Source: Yersinia intermedia (GTDB lineage Bacteria; Pseudomonadota; Gammaproteobacteria; Enterobacterales; Enterobacteriaceae). From it: a stretch of 64,000 nt of DNA. Shown here in pieces: positions 1 to 9,529 of this stretch (its first letter is position 1; every line of letters begins with the position of its first letter). The notes under the pieces were generated by a model. It was not told the DNA's origin, did no database searches, and saw only the letters and a program-made list of their open reading frames with translations. The stretch spans positions 2,108,001 through 2,172,000 of the forward strand of contig NZ_LR134116.1 in the NCBI RefSeq assembly GCF_900635455.1, in the 5' to 3' direction. A program made the position numbers and the translations under genes.

Positions 1-285
1 GGGAAAGGTGTATGTGGAACCGCCGTGGCAGAAAACCGCGTTCAGCGGGTGGCAGATGTGCATGCATTCCCCGGCCATATTGCCTGTGACGCCGCAAGTA
101 ATGCTGAAATTGTGCTGCCAATCACTGCGAAGGGTAAAATTATCGGCGTTTTGGATATCGACAGCATTGTTTATGATCGCTTTGACGAAACCGATGAATT
201 GGGCTTAATCTCAGTCGTGGCGGGGCTTTGCGAGCATCTTGACCTGTGTGACAGTGATAAATATGTCACACAGACTGCAAGTTGA
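1..285 (+). CDS. msrC: Free methionine-(R)-sulfoxide reductase, 3' part (cut by window start)
   Basis: This is the C-terminal 94 residues of a GAF-fold enzyme that reduces free methionine-(R)-sulfoxide in the cytosol (fRMsr, E. coli YebR/MsrC). The visible part begins GKGVCGTAVAEN and contains the ACDAAS segment 24 residues later. These two cysteines correspond to the second and third of the three redox cysteines known in the E. coli enzyme; the first lies outside the window. The GAF core continues through VLDIDS. It lies just upstream of proQ, as in E. coli. The frame is open from base 1, so the start codon is missing. Identity is firm from the motif pair and the position next to proQ. Confidence 0.93.
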   Translation, partial: GKGVCGTAVAENRVQRVADVHAFPGHIACDAASNAEIVLPITAKGKIIGVLDIDSIVYDRFDETDELGLISVVAGLCEHLDLCDSDKYVTQTAS

Positions 286-380
286 TATACGGATAACGTG
301 GCAATTGCTGATGGCGTCATTATAATGACGCCTGTTCATGCCTGCGCTGGTTGGCAAACCCGTTGTAATCAGGAAATTTC

Positions 381-1094
381 ATGGAAAATCAACCTAAGTT
401 GAACAGTAGTAAAGAAGTCATAGCCTTTTTGGCTGAGCGGTTCCCGCTTTGCTTCACCGCCGAAGGCGAAGCACGTCCACTGAAGATCGGTATTTTTCAA
501 GATCTGGTCGAACGTGTTCAGGGGGAAGAGAATTTAAGCAAAACGCAATTGCGTTCTGCGCTGCGTCTCTATACCTCAAGCTGGCGTTATCTTTATGGGG
601 TCAAAGTCGGTGCTGAACGTGTTGATTTAGACGGCAACCCTTGTGGTGTGCTGGAAGAGCAACATGTAGAACATGCCCGCAAACAGCTCGAAGAGGCGAA
701 AGCCCGTGTTCAGGCACAACGTGCTGAACAACAAGCTAAAAAGCGCGAAGCTGCCATTGCTGCGGGTGAAACCCCAGAGCCACGTCGCCCACGTCCGGCA
801 GGTAAAAAACCTGCGCCGCGTCGTGAAGCGGGTGTGGCTTCGGAAAACCGCAAGCCTCGTCAGTCACCTCGCCCACCACAGGCTCGGCCACCTCGCCCAC
901 AGGCCGAGGAAAACCAGCCACGCCCTGTGCCGGTCACAGATATCTCTAAACTGCAAATTGGTCAAGAAATCAAAGTCAGAGCAGGTAAGAGCGCGATGGA
1001 CGCAACCGTATTAGAAATCGCTAAAGATGGCGTACGGGTGCAGCTATCTTCCGGTCTGGCGATGATTGTGCGCGCAGAACACTTGCAGTTCTGA
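381..1094 (+). CDS. proQ: RNA chaperone ProQ
   Basis: ProQ is a cytosolic RNA-binding protein that stabilises many sRNAs and mRNA 3' ends. At 237 residues it is close to the E. coli protein (about 232). Residues 1 to about 120 form the FinO-like RNA-binding domain. About 120 to 180 is a linker very rich in Lys, Arg, Pro and Gln. The last 50 residues ([13 protein letters not shown] onward) form the Tudor/Hfq-like C-terminal domain. An AGGA motif lies about 6 bases before the ATG. prc follows 19 bases downstream, the classical proQ-prc pair. Confidence 0.97.
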   Translation: MENQPKLNSSKEVIAFLAERFPLCFTAEGEARPLKIGIFQDLVERVQGEENLSKTQLRSALRLYTSSWRYLYGVKVGAERVDLDGNPCGVLEEQHVEHARKQLEEAKARVQAQRAEQQAKKREAAIAAGETPEPRRPRPAGKKPAPRREAGVASENRKPRQSPRPPQARPPRPQAEENQPRPVPVTDISKLQIGQEIKVRAGKSAMDATVLEIAKDGVRVQLSSGLAMIVRAEHLQF

Positions 1095-1113
1095 TACGGA
1101 GGCCAACCTAGGC

Positions 1114-3174
1114 ATGAACAAATTTGTCAGACTAACAGCAATCGCAGGCTTGTTACTGGCGGGGGCGAGTTACGCAGCGGATACGACGTATCGCATTGAT
1201 CAGCTACCTCAACTACGTCAGGAACCCGAGCATGCAACCGTGAGTGAGCGCGTAACATCGCGCTTCACTCGCTCTCACTATCGCCAATTCGCTCTGGACG
1301 ATCAGTTTTCCGCCAAAATATTTGATAGATTCCTCAACATGCTGGATTACAGCCATAACGTGTTGTTGGCATCAGATGTGGCACAGTTTGCGGATAAAAA
1401 GCAGTCGCTGGATGATGAGTTAAAATCAGGCCAGTTAGACACGCCTTTTGCGTTATTCAATTTGGCGCAAAAACGCCGCTTTGAGCGCTACCAATATGCA
1501 TTGTCAGTACTGGACAGGCCGATGGTCTTTACCGGTAATGACACCATTGATATTGACCGAGCTAAAGCCCCTTGGCCGACCAGCGAAGCTGAGCTGAACA
1601 AGCTCTGGGACGCAAAAGTCAAATATGATCAGCTTAATTTGAAATTAACCGGTAAAACGGATAAAGAGATCAAAGAGACGCTGACTAAACGCTATCAGGC
1701 TGCCATTAAGCGTTTGACGCAAAGTAATAGCGAAGATGTTTTCCAGTTAATTATGAATGCGTTTGCGCATGAAATTGACCCTCATACCAACTATCTGTCG
1801 CCACGTAATACCGAACAGTTCAATACTGAAATGAGCTTGTCTCTGGAAGGTATTGGTGCTGTCCTGCAAATGGATGATGATTACACTTTAATCAACTCTA
1901 TGGTTCCTGGTGGCCCCGCGGCGAAAAGTAAAACTATCGCCGTAGGTGATCGGGTAATCGGTGTGGGTCAAACCGGTAAGCCAATGGTGGATGTAATTGG
2001 TTGGCGTCTTGATGATGTTGTGGCGTTAATCAAAGGGCCGAAGGGCAGTAAAGTGCGGTTGGAGATTTTACCTGCCGGTAAAGGCACCAAACCACGTACT
2101 GTCACCTTGACCCGTGAACGTATTCGCCTCGAAGATCGCGCAGTGAAAATGTCGGTGAAAACTATCGGCAAAGAGCGCGTCGGTGTACTGGATATCCCTG
2201 GTTTCTATGTTGGCCTGACAGAAGACGTTAAGGTGCAATTGCAGAAGCTGGAGAAAGAGAATGTCAGTAGCATTATTATTGACTTACGCAGCAATGGTGG
2301 TGGTGCTCTGACCGAGGCTGTGTCACTGTCCGGTTTGTTTATTCCTAGTGGGCCAGTGGTTCAAGTGCGGGATAATAACGGCAAAGTGCGTGAAGACAGT
2401 GATACTGATGGCGTGGTGTACTACAAAGGCCCGCTGGTGGTGTTGGTTGATCGCTACAGCGCATCCGCTTCTGAAATCTTTGCTGCCGCTATGCAGGACT
2501 ATGGTCGTGCATTAATTGTCGGTGAGCCAACCTTTGGTAAAGGTACTGTTCAACAGTATCGGTCGCTGAACCGTATTTACGATCAAATGTTGCGCCCGGA
2601 ATGGCCAGCGTTAGGTTCACTGCAATACACTATCCAGAAATTCTATCGGGTAGATGGTGGCAGTACTCAGCGTAAAGGGGTAACCCCGGATATCGTGATG
2701 CCAACAGGTGTCGATCCGGCAGAAACGGGTGAGAGTTTTGAAGATAACGCCTTGCCTTGGGACAGTATCAATGCGGCCAGCTACGTCAAGAGCGGCGATC
2801 TGAAGCCACTGGAACCTGAGTTGCTGAAAGCGCATACAACACGTATCGCCGCTGATCCTGAATTCCAGCATATTCAGCAAGATATTGAACGTTATAAAGC
2901 GTTGAAAGAGAAACGCAACATTGTCTCTCTTAATTACGCTCAGCGTGAAAAAGAGAACCATGATGATGATGCCACGCGGCTGAATCGCTTGAATGAGCGT
3001 TTCAAACGTGAAGGTAAAAAGCCACTGAAGTCATTGGATGATTTGCCAAAAGACTATCAGGAGCCAGACCCTTATTTGGATGAGACTGTTCATATCGCTT
3101 TGGATTTAGCACATAAAGAAAAAGCGCAACCGCAGGTTGAATCACCACCGGCGGCAGTACCTGCTGCAAAATAA
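1114..3174 (+). CDS. prc: Tail-specific periplasmic protease Prc (Tsp)
   Basis: Prc degrades periplasmic proteins carrying nonpolar C-termini and, with NlpI, turns over peptidoglycan hydrolases. The ATG at 1114, preceded by ACGGAGG, gives a 686-residue precursor starting with a clear signal peptide (MNKFVRLTAIAGLLLAGASYA). An upstream in-frame ATG at 1066 lies inside proQ, would mask the signal peptide and is rejected. A PDZ domain occupies roughly residues 240-330. The Ser-Lys protease centre is visible as S451 (in YSASASE), D462 and K476 (in FGKGT), one less than the E. coli precursor numbering. It is cotranscribed with proQ and ends at a good terminator. Confidence 0.97.
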   Translation: MNKFVRLTAIAGLLLAGASYAADTTYRIDQLPQLRQEPEHATVSERVTSRFTRSHYRQFALDDQFSAKIFDRFLNMLDYSHNVLLASDVAQFADKKQSLDDELKSGQLDTPFALFNLAQKRRFERYQYALSVLDRPMVFTGNDTIDIDRAKAPWPTSEAELNKLWDAKVKYDQLNLKLTGKTDKEIKETLTKRYQAAIKRLTQSNSEDVFQLIMNAFAHEIDPHTNYLSPRNTEQFNTEMSLSLEGIGAVLQMDDDYTLINSMVPGGPAAKSKTIAVGDRVIGVGQTGKPMVDVIGWRLDDVVALIKGPKGSKVRLEILPAGKGTKPRTVTLTRERIRLEDRAVKMSVKTIGKERVGVLDIPGFYVGLTEDVKVQLQKLEKENVSSIIIDLRSNGGGALTEAVSLSGLFIPSGPVVQVRDNNGKVREDSDTDGVVYYKGPLVVLVDRYSASASEIFAAAMQDYGRALIVGEPTFGKGTVQQYRSLNRIYDQMLRPEWPALGSLQYTIQKFYRVDGGSTQRKGVTPDIVMPTGVDPAETGESFEDNALPWDSINAASYVKSGDLKPLEPELLKAHTTRIAADPEFQHIQQDIERYKALKEKRNIVSLNYAQREKENHDDDATRLNRLNERFKREGKKPLKSLDDLPKDYQEPDPYLDETVHIALDLAHKEKAQPQVESPPAAVPAAK

Positions 3175-3194
3175 GTCAGCAGACAATATGAAGG

Positions 3195-3225
3195 ATCCGG
3201 GCCTTAACGAGCCCGGATTTTTTTT
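3195..3225 (+). terminator. Rho-independent terminator after prc
   Basis: A perfect 8-bp stem ATCCGGGC / GCCCGGAT with an 8-base loop is followed by a run of eight T. It lies 20 bases after the prc stop and closes the proQ-prc unit. Confidence 0.9.
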
Positions 3226-3338
3226 GCGTTTTTCTTATCACGCAATTTATTAATTGGCGAAAAAATAGCAAAATATGTAATGAAAAGTATCCAAATTTGT
3301 AAAGTTATGTTGATTTACTCTGTTAGAACTTAACAAGC

Positions 3339-3363
3339 CTTGAAAATTTATCAGATGCCCATA
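3339..3363 (+). promoter_or_regulatory. Heat-shock (sigma-32) promoter candidate for htpX
   Basis: CTTGAAA at 3339-3345, a 12-base spacer, then CCCATA at 3358-3363 is a close match to the sigma-32 consensus (CTTGAAA ... CCCATnT). It lies about 120 bases before htpX, which is heat-shock and Cpx controlled in E. coli. The assignment rests on sequence match and gene context only. The rest of the 308-bp prc-htpX gap holds the prc terminator and AT-rich DNA. Confidence 0.65.
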
Positions 3364-3483
3364 CGATCAGCGTATCTCAGTAGTAATTTGGCTAAGTCAT
3401 CATTCAGGATTATGTCAATTTTGACTTAAGAACCATGTGACTCAACACAGTGTCGACTTAAAACAATAAGGAAATAAATTTTT

Positions 3484-4365
3484 ATGATGCGTATCGCTCT
3501 GTTCCTTCTCACCAACCTGGCCGTTATGTTGGTGTTCGGGTTGGTACTAAGCCTGACAGGTATTCAGTCCAGCAGTGTACAAGGGCTGATGATCATGGCT
3601 GGTCTGTTCGGCTTCGGCGGCGCATTTGTTTCGTTGCTGATGTCCAAATGGATGGCTTTGCGTTCAGTGGGTGGTGAGGTTATCGAACAACCGCGCAATG
3701 AAACTGAGCGCTGGTTGCTGGATACGGTACGTCGCCAATCTCAGCAAGCCGGTATTGCCATGCCACAAGTTGCTATCTACCAGGCACCGGATATTAACGC
3801 CTTTGCGACCGGGGCTCGTCGTGATGCCTCTTTGGTGGCGGTGAGTACAGGTTTATTGCAGAACATGAGCCGCGATGAAGCGGAAGCCGTTATCGCTCAT
3901 GAAATTAGCCACGTCGCTAACGGCGATATGGTCACCATGACCTTGATTCAGGGGATTGTGAATACCTTTGTGATCTTCATTTCACGCTTAATTGCGCAAG
4001 TCGCTGCCGGTTTCTTATCGGGTGATCGTGATAATGAAAGCAGTAGCGCCGGTAACCCGATGGTCTACTTTGCCGTATCAATGGTCTTGGAATTGGTCTT
4101 TGGTATTCTGGCCAGCATTATCACCATGTGGTTCTCGCGCCATCGCGAATTCCACGCTGATGCCGGCTCAGCGAAGCTGGTAGGGCGTGAGAAGATGATA
4201 GCCGCCTTGCAACGGCTGAAAACAAGCTATGAGCCACAGGAAGCAGGCAACATGATGGCTTTCTGCATTAATGGTAAGTCCAAGACTTTCAGCGAGCTGT
4301 TTATGTCGCATCCGCCGCTGGACAAACGTATTGAAGCGCTGCGTTCAGGCCAGTATCTGAAGTAG
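3484..4365 (+). CDS. htpX: Heat-shock inner-membrane zinc protease HtpX
   Basis: HtpX is an M48-family metalloprotease that degrades misfolded or damaged inner-membrane proteins, overlapping with FtsH. Its length (293) equals that of E. coli HtpX. Two hydrophobic segments occupy residues 4-28 and 33-55. The zinc-binding HEISH is at residues 139-143, and the third ligand region REFHAD follows two further hydrophobic stretches (about 158-180 and 193-215). The C-terminal [13 protein letters not shown] motif is typical. A sigma-32-like promoter sits upstream. The ATG start is preceded by AAGGAAA at suitable spacing. Confidence 0.97.
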   Translation: MMRIALFLLTNLAVMLVFGLVLSLTGIQSSSVQGLMIMAGLFGFGGAFVSLLMSKWMALRSVGGEVIEQPRNETERWLLDTVRRQSQQAGIAMPQVAIYQAPDINAFATGARRDASLVAVSTGLLQNMSRDEAEAVIAHEISHVANGDMVTMTLIQGIVNTFVIFISRLIAQVAAGFLSGDRDNESSSAGNPMVYFAVSMVLELVFGILASIITMWFSRHREFHADAGSAKLVGREKMIAALQRLKTSYEPQEAGNMMAFCINGKSKTFSELFMSHPPLDKRIEALRSGQYLK

Positions 4366-4389
4366 CCACAATAAGATCATCTGATTGAA

Positions 4390-4416
4390 AACCCCGCTCG
4401 CCAGCGGGGTTTTTTA
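4390..4416 (+). terminator. Terminator between convergent htpX and yebQ
   Basis: Stem AACCCCGCT / AGCGGGGTT with a CGCC loop, followed by T residues on the plus strand. It ends htpX transcription and lies 14 bases before the yebQ stop, so it may serve both directions. Confidence 0.85.
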
Positions 4417-4429
4417 TGGCAGCCTGAGC

Positions 4430-5797
4430 CTAGCTACGTTTCTGGCTTATGCGCAGTACACTGACCAATGCGGCGATACTGGCAAAGCAGCCCGCCAGTA
4501 CGAGTGAAGCATGAGTGCCACTGGTTGAAAACAGATTGAACATTAATGCCACTAATGCCGCTCCAGAGGTTTGCCCCAGTAAACGTGCTGTGCCTAGCAT
4601 GCCACTGGCCCCACCGCTACGATGCTGCGGTGCAGCAGAAATAATGGTGTGGTTATTCGGTGACTGAAACAGGCCAAAACCGGCACCGCATAGCGCCATC
4701 CGCCAGATAATGTTCATATCACTGGGGTTGGCTGGTAACGATGCTAGCAGGAATAAACCACTGGCAAACACCGCCAAACCTATCCCACCTAATAATCCTG
4801 CATGATAACGTTCGACTAATCGCCCGGCTATCGGTGCTACCACCATGGTTGCTAACGGCCATGGGGTTAACAGCAGTCCGGTTGCTACTTCATCACGCCC
4901 CAACACAGTTTGTAAGAAGAAAGGCAGTGACACCATTGCCAGCATTTGTGCGGCAAAAGAGCAAATAGAGGTGCCGATCGAGAGTGCAAAAATAGGAATG
5001 CGCAGTAAATCAACCGGAAGCAGCGGGAAAGGCTGGCTAAGCTGGCGGCGTACAAAGAAGAAACCAATCAACAGCAATGCGATAATTTCGGCAGCAATGA
5101 GCGTCGGGCTTTGCCCCTGAGCAAAACCACTGATAGCGATTATCAGTAAACCAAAGGTCAGGGCATTCATAACACAACTGGTAAAATCGAAGCGGTTACC
5201 GTTACTTTTCATATTATTGGCGGGTAAATACTTCATACCTAATAACCATGCCAACAAGCCGATGGGGACATTTATAGCGAACAGCCATTGCCATGAGGCG
5301 ACTGATAGCACTGCAGCGGCAATGGTGGGGCCAGCGGCGGCTGAGACAGCCACAATCAATGAATTAATGCCGATACCTCGGCCTAATTGCGCCCGCGGAT
5401 AAATAATTCGAATCAATGCAGTATTAACGCTCATTAAGGCTGCTGCGCCAAGCCCTTGCAGCACACGGGCAAATGTTAGCGTCCATAAGGAATCAGACAG
5501 GGCGCAGAACAGTGATGTCACACTAAATACCAGTAAACCAGTCTGATAAACCCGCCGATACCCAATAATATCGCCCAGAGATGCCATTGAGAGCAACGAC
5601 ACAGTGATAGCTAACTGGTAAGCATTCACCACCCAAATAGACGTGGCTGGGCTGGCATTGAGGTCACGGGCAATCGTCGGCAAAGCGACGTTGGCGATAG
5701 TGCCATCCAACACCGCTATGGTAATACCGAGAGCAATAACCAGTATTGCAGCATAACGTTGAGGAACCGGCATGCCATCGCTTGATGATGGAGTCAT
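4430..5797 (-). CDS. yebQ: Drug-efflux type MFS transporter (DHA2/EmrB-QacA family), YebQ
   Basis: This 455-residue inner-membrane protein of the 14-TM DHA2 branch has the motif-C-like stretches of proton-coupled drug exporters and the N-terminal ITIAVLDGTIANVALP signature (motif D1 of the DHA2 group). Length and position between htpX and the kdgR locus match E. coli yebQ, whose substrate is unknown. It diverges from ogl. The KdgR palindrome in the gap is 87 bases from ogl and about 200 from yebQ, so yebQ need not be in the pectin regulon. The transport class is secure; substrate and physiological role are not known. Confidence 0.85.
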   Translation of the reverse strand: MTPSSSDGMPVPQRYAAILVIALGITIAVLDGTIANVALPTIARDLNASPATSIWVVNAYQLAITVSLLSMASLGDIIGYRRVYQTGLLVFSVTSLFCALSDSLWTLTFARVLQGLGAAALMSVNTALIRIIYPRAQLGRGIGINSLIVAVSAAAGPTIAAAVLSVASWQWLFAINVPIGLLAWLLGMKYLPANNMKSNGNRFDFTSCVMNALTFGLLIIAISGFAQGQSPTLIAAEIIALLLIGFFFVRRQLSQPFPLLPVDLLRIPIFALSIGTSICSFAAQMLAMVSLPFFLQTVLGRDEVATGLLLTPWPLATMVVAPIAGRLVERYHAGLLGGIGLAVFASGLFLLASLPANPSDMNIIWRMALCGAGFGLFQSPNNHTIISAAPQHRSGGASGMLGTARLLGQTSGAALVALMFNLFSTSGTHASLVLAGCFASIAALVSVLRISQKRS

Positions 5798-5986
5798 AGG
5801 TTTTATCTGTAAAAATAAGGAGGTAGGTAAGTGTTTATATGCTAACCAGTATTGTGTTTGAATGCATCCTTGCCAGCCGGCTTATTTGTAAATAGCGATG
5901 TGGTGCTGGTATCGTAACCAGATTAACAGGCTGATAAACACAGTAATTTGGCTAAATCAGTAAAAACAGAACCGCGATCACGGAAA

Positions 5987-6005
5987 AATGAAACATCGTT
6001 TCTAT
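5987..6005 (+). promoter_or_regulatory. KdgR-type operator upstream of ogl
   Basis: The palindrome AATGAAACATCGTTTCTAT has perfect GAAAC / GTTTC arms separated by three bases, matching the KdgR box (TGAAAC-N3-GTTTCA) known from Dickeya and E. coli. It is centred at 5996, 87 bases before the ogl start. A repressor site acting on ogl is the expected function. Confidence 0.8.
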
Positions 6006-6082
6006 AATGTGAGATAGTATTAGCCTAACAGGTTCCCTTGCGGGCAAATTTTAATTCTCTGATGATTTTAAGGACTTTCCTG

Positions 6083-7249
6083 ATGGCCAAAGGTAAACAA
6101 ATCCCCCTGACATTTCACACATATCAGGATGCCTCTACCGGTGCACAAGTTACGCGGTTAACGCCGCCTGATGTCACTTGCCACCGTAACTATTTCTATC
6201 AAAAATGTTTCACCCGTGATGGCAGTAAGTTGTTGTTCGGCGGCGCTTTTGATGGTCCGTGGAACTATTACTTGTTGGATCTCAACACGCAAGTGGCAAC
6301 ACAACTGACAGAAGGGCGTGGCGACAATACCTTTGGTGGTTTCCTGTCACCTGAAGACGACGCACTGTTTTATGTCAAAGATGGCCGTAACTTGATGCGA
6401 GTCTGTCTTGCCACATTGGAAGAGACCGTGATTTATCAAGTGCCTGAAGAGTGGGTGGGTTATGGTACCTGGGTCGCCAATTCAGATTGTACCAAATTGG
6501 TTGGTATTGAAATTAAACGTGAAGACTGGGTACCCTTGACCGATTGGAAGAAATTCCATGAGTTCTATTTCACTAAACCTTGCTGCCGTTTGATGCGTGT
6601 TGACTTGAAAACCGGTGAGTCGGCAGTGATTTTGCAAGAGAATCAATGGTTAGGTCACCCAATCTATCGCCCTTATGATGACAGTACGGTCGCATTCTGC
6701 CATGAAGGTCCACACGATCTGGTTGACGCACGTATGTGGCTAATCAATGAAGATGGTAGCAACATGCGTAAAGTGAAAACCCATGCCGAAGGCGAAAGCT
6801 GTACCCATGAGTTCTGGGTGCCTGATGGTTCGGCGCTGGTGTATGTCTCCTATTTGAAAGGCAGCCCGGATCGCTTTATCTACAGTGCGGACCCACAGAC
6901 ATTGGAAAACCGCCAATTGACCTCTATGCCGGCGTGTTCTCATCTGATGAGTAACTACGACGGTACGTTGATGGTCGGCGATGGTTCAGATGCACCGGTA
7001 GATGTACAAGATGACAGCGGCTATAAGATTGAAAACGATCCTTTCTTGTATGTATTCAACATGAAAAATGGCAGTCAGCATCGTGTTGCTCGCCACGATA
7101 CCTCATGGCAGGTATTTGAAGGTGATCGGCAGGTGACGCATCCACACCCTTCTTTTACCCCTGATGACAAACAAATTCTGTTTACATCAGATGTTCATGG
7201 CAAACCTGCGCTCTATTTGGCCACTTTGCCTGAATCTGTCTGGCAATAG
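6083..7249 (+). CDS. ogl: Oligogalacturonate lyase
   Basis: Ogl is a cytoplasmic PL22 lyase that splits saturated or unsaturated digalacturonate into 5-keto-4-deoxyuronate. The ATG at 6083, preceded by AAGGA, gives 388 residues, the usual family length; an upstream in-frame start would add 15 residues and has no ribosome site. With this start the catalytic histidine falls at H242 (CTHEFW) and the manganese ligands at H287 (CSHLM), Q350, H353 and H355 (QVTHPH). This is the arrangement I recall for the structurally characterised Yersinia enzyme. A beta-propeller fold is expected. It is first gene after a KdgR box, and kdgR follows. Confidence 0.96.
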   Translation: MAKGKQIPLTFHTYQDASTGAQVTRLTPPDVTCHRNYFYQKCFTRDGSKLLFGGAFDGPWNYYLLDLNTQVATQLTEGRGDNTFGGFLSPEDDALFYVKDGRNLMRVCLATLEETVIYQVPEEWVGYGTWVANSDCTKLVGIEIKREDWVPLTDWKKFHEFYFTKPCCRLMRVDLKTGESAVILQENQWLGHPIYRPYDDSTVAFCHEGPHDLVDARMWLINEDGSNMRKVKTHAEGESCTHEFWVPDGSALVYVSYLKGSPDRFIYSADPQTLENRQLTSMPACSHLMSNYDGTLMVGDGSDAPVDVQDDSGYKIENDPFLYVFNMKNGSQHRVARHDTSWQVFEGDRQVTHPHPSFTPDDKQILFTSDVHGKPALYLATLPESVWQ

Positions 7250-7262
7250 TTAAATTTTGCAC

Positions 7263-7291
7263 TAGCCTCTTTCATGGAAAGAGGCTAATTT
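7263..7291 (+). terminator. Hairpin after ogl
   Basis: Perfect 11-bp inverted repeat TAGCCTCTTTC / GAAAGAGGCTA with a 3-base loop, 14 bases after the ogl stop. Only a short AATTT follows, so it is a weak terminator or an mRNA 3' stabiliser separating ogl from kdgR. Confidence 0.55.
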
Positions 7292-7435
7292 GCTGTCTGC
7301 AAGGCTAATATCTTATTATTCACATTGGTTTATTGCACAGTCTCGCAACTTCCCTTTATAATAAAACCACTGTTCTATTTTTTTTAAAACATATTGTTTT
7401 ATGAAACACAGAAAACTGAGTAGGGTAACCAATAA

Positions 7436-8227
7436 ATGGCTATTGCAGATCTAGATAAACAGCCCGACTCTGTGTCGTCGGTTCTGAAGGTTTTTGGCAT
7501 CTTACAAGCATTGGGTGAAGAGCGGGAGATTGGTATTACCGAGCTTTCTCAACGGGTAATGATGCCAAAAAGTACGGTTTACCGCTTTCTCCAGACCATG
7601 AAATCCTTGGGGTATGTTGCCCAGGAAGGCGAATCAGAGAAATACTCCCTTACGCTGAAGTTGTTTGAGCTGGGGGCTAAAGCGTTACAAAATGTTGATT
7701 TGATTCGTAGCGCAGATATACAGATGCGTGAATTATCTAATGAAACTCGTGAAACTATTCACTTGGGCGCATTGGATGAAGACAGCATTGTTTATATTCA
7801 TAAAATTGATTCTATGTATAACCTGCGGATGCATTCCCGTATTGGTCGTCGTAACCCACTGCACAGTACTGCAATTGGTAAAGTGTTATTGGCGTGGCGT
7901 GACCGTGGTGAAGTAGAGGAAATCTTGTCTCATATCGAGTTCACCCGTAGCACTAAACACACTCTGGATAGCGCGGCTGCATTATTGCCAGTGCTGGATC
8001 TGGTGCGTGAGCAGGGCTTTGGCGAAGATGTCGAGGAGCAAGAAGAAGGTTTACGTTGTATCGCTGTACCTGTTTTTGACCGTTTCGGTGTAGTGATCGC
8101 GGGTTTAAGTATTTCATACCCAACACTGCGTTTCTCTGAAGATAGCAAAAGTAATATTGTTAAATCTTTGCATCGCGCGGCACGTAACATCTCAGAACAA
8201 ATGGGTTATCGCGAATATCCTTTCTGA
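7436..8227 (+). CDS. kdgR: IclR-family pectin catabolism repressor KdgR
   Basis: KdgR represses pectin uptake and breakdown genes until it binds 2-keto-3-deoxygluconate. Its 263 residues equal the E. coli protein. An N-terminal winged helix-turn-helix spans about residues 17-80 (GITELSQRV, KSTVYRFLQTM), and the IclR effector domain covers about 85-260 (HSRIGRRNPLHSTAIGK, EGLRCIAVPVFD). The adjacent ogl and at least four KdgR-type palindromes in the next 14 kb show its local targets. The start is supported by a GGGTAA stretch upstream. Activity as global pectin repressor is inferred from family and context. Confidence 0.94.
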   Translation: MAIADLDKQPDSVSSVLKVFGILQALGEEREIGITELSQRVMMPKSTVYRFLQTMKSLGYVAQEGESEKYSLTLKLFELGAKALQNVDLIRSADIQMRELSNETRETIHLGALDEDSIVYIHKIDSMYNLRMHSRIGRRNPLHSTAIGKVLLAWRDRGEVEEILSHIEFTRSTKHTLDSAAALLPVLDLVREQGFGEDVEEQEEGLRCIAVPVFDRFGVVIAGLSISYPTLRFSEDSKSNIVKSLHRAARNISEQMGYREYPF

Positions 8228-8569
8228 GGAGAAAGCGAAATAGGGTAAATACTTTATAATTATTGGATATTTTTAATCGGCTGTTAATTATAACTATTTA
8301 TTCCTTCCCACACCGGACGGCTCCTTTAACCAGGGGCCGTTTTTTTTGGCAAATACCTTGCCGCCAAGGTGTAAGTGATCCGACGGCCAGGTGAGTTGTT
8401 AAAACAGCCATAACGGTAATTAATTTCTATGTATAATTATTGATCTAATACTATTTCTTGTGCTTAGTATTATTCCATCTTGTGATTTGTTAATTAAATG
8501 TATTGTTGACAGTCCATTTAATTCGGTTGGGTCACTATAACCGTGCTTAATCATATTATAGGGAGAAAA
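8228..8569. other. kdgR-amiD intergenic region
   Basis: This AT-rich 342-bp stretch contains the kdgR terminator (8317-8347) and, after it, the presumed amiD promoter region. No further gene, repeat or convincing operator was seen. Confidence 0.5.
8317..8347 (+). terminator. Rho-independent terminator after kdgR
   Basis: Stem ACGGCTCCT / AGGGGCCGT (one G-U pair), 6-base loop, followed by seven or more T. It lies 90 bases beyond the kdgR stop. Confidence 0.85.
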
Positions 8570-9424
8570 ATGATGAGGAAGTTATTAAGCGCGGGTTTGT
8601 TACTGCTATTGGCGGGGTGTAGTAGCCCTCACAGTGACCGGCCGCATAAACTGATCGACCGTGGTGAGTATAAAATCGATACTAATAATCCATCAGTGGC
8701 TCAAAATGAGCGGGTGCGGTTTTTAGTGCTTCATTATACTGCAACAGATGATGCTGAATCACTACGCATACTGACTCAGGGCGATGTTAGCGCTCATTAT
8801 TTGGTAAAAACGCATCCTGAGAATGTTGGGGGTAAACCTGTTGTTTTGCAATTGGTGCCTGAAAGCCAAAGAGCCTGGCATGCAGGGGTGAGTTACTGGG
8901 AAGGGCGCACGAGTCTCAATGATACCTCTATAGGTATCGAAATCGTCAATAAGGGCTTCACTGAGAGGATGTTGGGTAGAAAGTGGTACCCTTACAATGA
9001 ATCTCAGATTGAATTGATTGAGCGCCTTAGCAGAGATATTGTCGAGCGTTATAATATCGCGCCGATGAATGTCGTGGCTCACAGCGATATCGCCCCACAG
9101 CGAAAGTCTGATCCCGGCCCGTTATTCCCATGGAAACGTTTAGCCGAGCAAGGCATAGGCGCTTGGCCAGATGACGCAACAGTTGCTAAGTATATTAATG
9201 GCCGAAATAAGTATGATATCGGCTCTGTTACTGTTATTCAGCAGGCATTGGCCCGTTATGGTTATCAAATCCCACAAAACGGCGTGTTGGATAATGAAAC
9301 CATTCAGGTTATTAAGGCTTTTCAGATGCATTTCAGGGCGCAAAATATTCGCGGCGTACCGGATATAGAAACTGAAGCTATCGCCTTAGCATTGGTTGAG
9401 AAATATCACCCCCAGGGCAGTTAA
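8570..9424 (+). CDS. amiD: N-acetylmuramoyl-L-alanine amidase AmiD (outer-membrane lipoprotein)
   Basis: AmiD is a zinc amidase that cleaves muropeptides and anhydro-muropeptides at the outer membrane. The ATG at 8570, seven bases after GGGAG, gives a 284-residue lipoprotein precursor; an earlier in-frame GTG has no ribosome site. The signal peptide ends in the lipobox LLAGC, with the acylated Cys at residue 17. The amidase_2 domain begins near residue 55 with LVLHYTATDD and closes with HSDIAPQRKSDPGPLFPW, carrying the zinc histidines. The C-terminal 70 residues form a peptidoglycan-binding domain. The hairpin after its stop is shared with convergent tcyP. Confidence 0.93.
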   Translation: MMRKLLSAGLLLLLAGCSSPHSDRPHKLIDRGEYKIDTNNPSVAQNERVRFLVLHYTATDDAESLRILTQGDVSAHYLVKTHPENVGGKPVVLQLVPESQRAWHAGVSYWEGRTSLNDTSIGIEIVNKGFTERMLGRKWYPYNESQIELIERLSRDIVERYNIAPMNVVAHSDIAPQRKSDPGPLFPWKRLAEQGIGAWPDDATVAKYINGRNKYDIGSVTVIQQALARYGYQIPQNGVLDNETIQVIKAFQMHFRAQNIRGVPDIETEAIALALVEKYHPQGS

Positions 9425-9463
9425 CGATTACCAATTGGCCCGCGGCAATGGCTGTTTAAACGC

Positions 9464-9495
9464 AGAAAGCCAGTCATTTTACTGACTGGCTTTCT
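9464..9495. terminator. Hairpin between convergent amiD and tcyP
   Basis: Perfect 13-bp stem AGAAAGCCAGTCA / TGACTGGCTTTCT with a six-base loop. Neither flank has a long T run, but the position between two convergent genes suggests a bidirectional terminator. Confidence 0.65.
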
Positions 9496-9529
9496 GAATA
9501 ATGACAATAGAGTGGCTAATTAGCGTTGT

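Noticed and set aside
2617..2961. Minus-strand 114-codon frame inside prc
   Set aside because: Antisense shadow; prc is intact on the plus strand with all catalytic residues.
7388..7408. KdgR-like palindrome just before kdgR (AAAAC ... GTTTT)
   Set aside because: The arms are five bases apart instead of three, and kdgR autoregulation is not typical of the family. Could still be a degenerate site.
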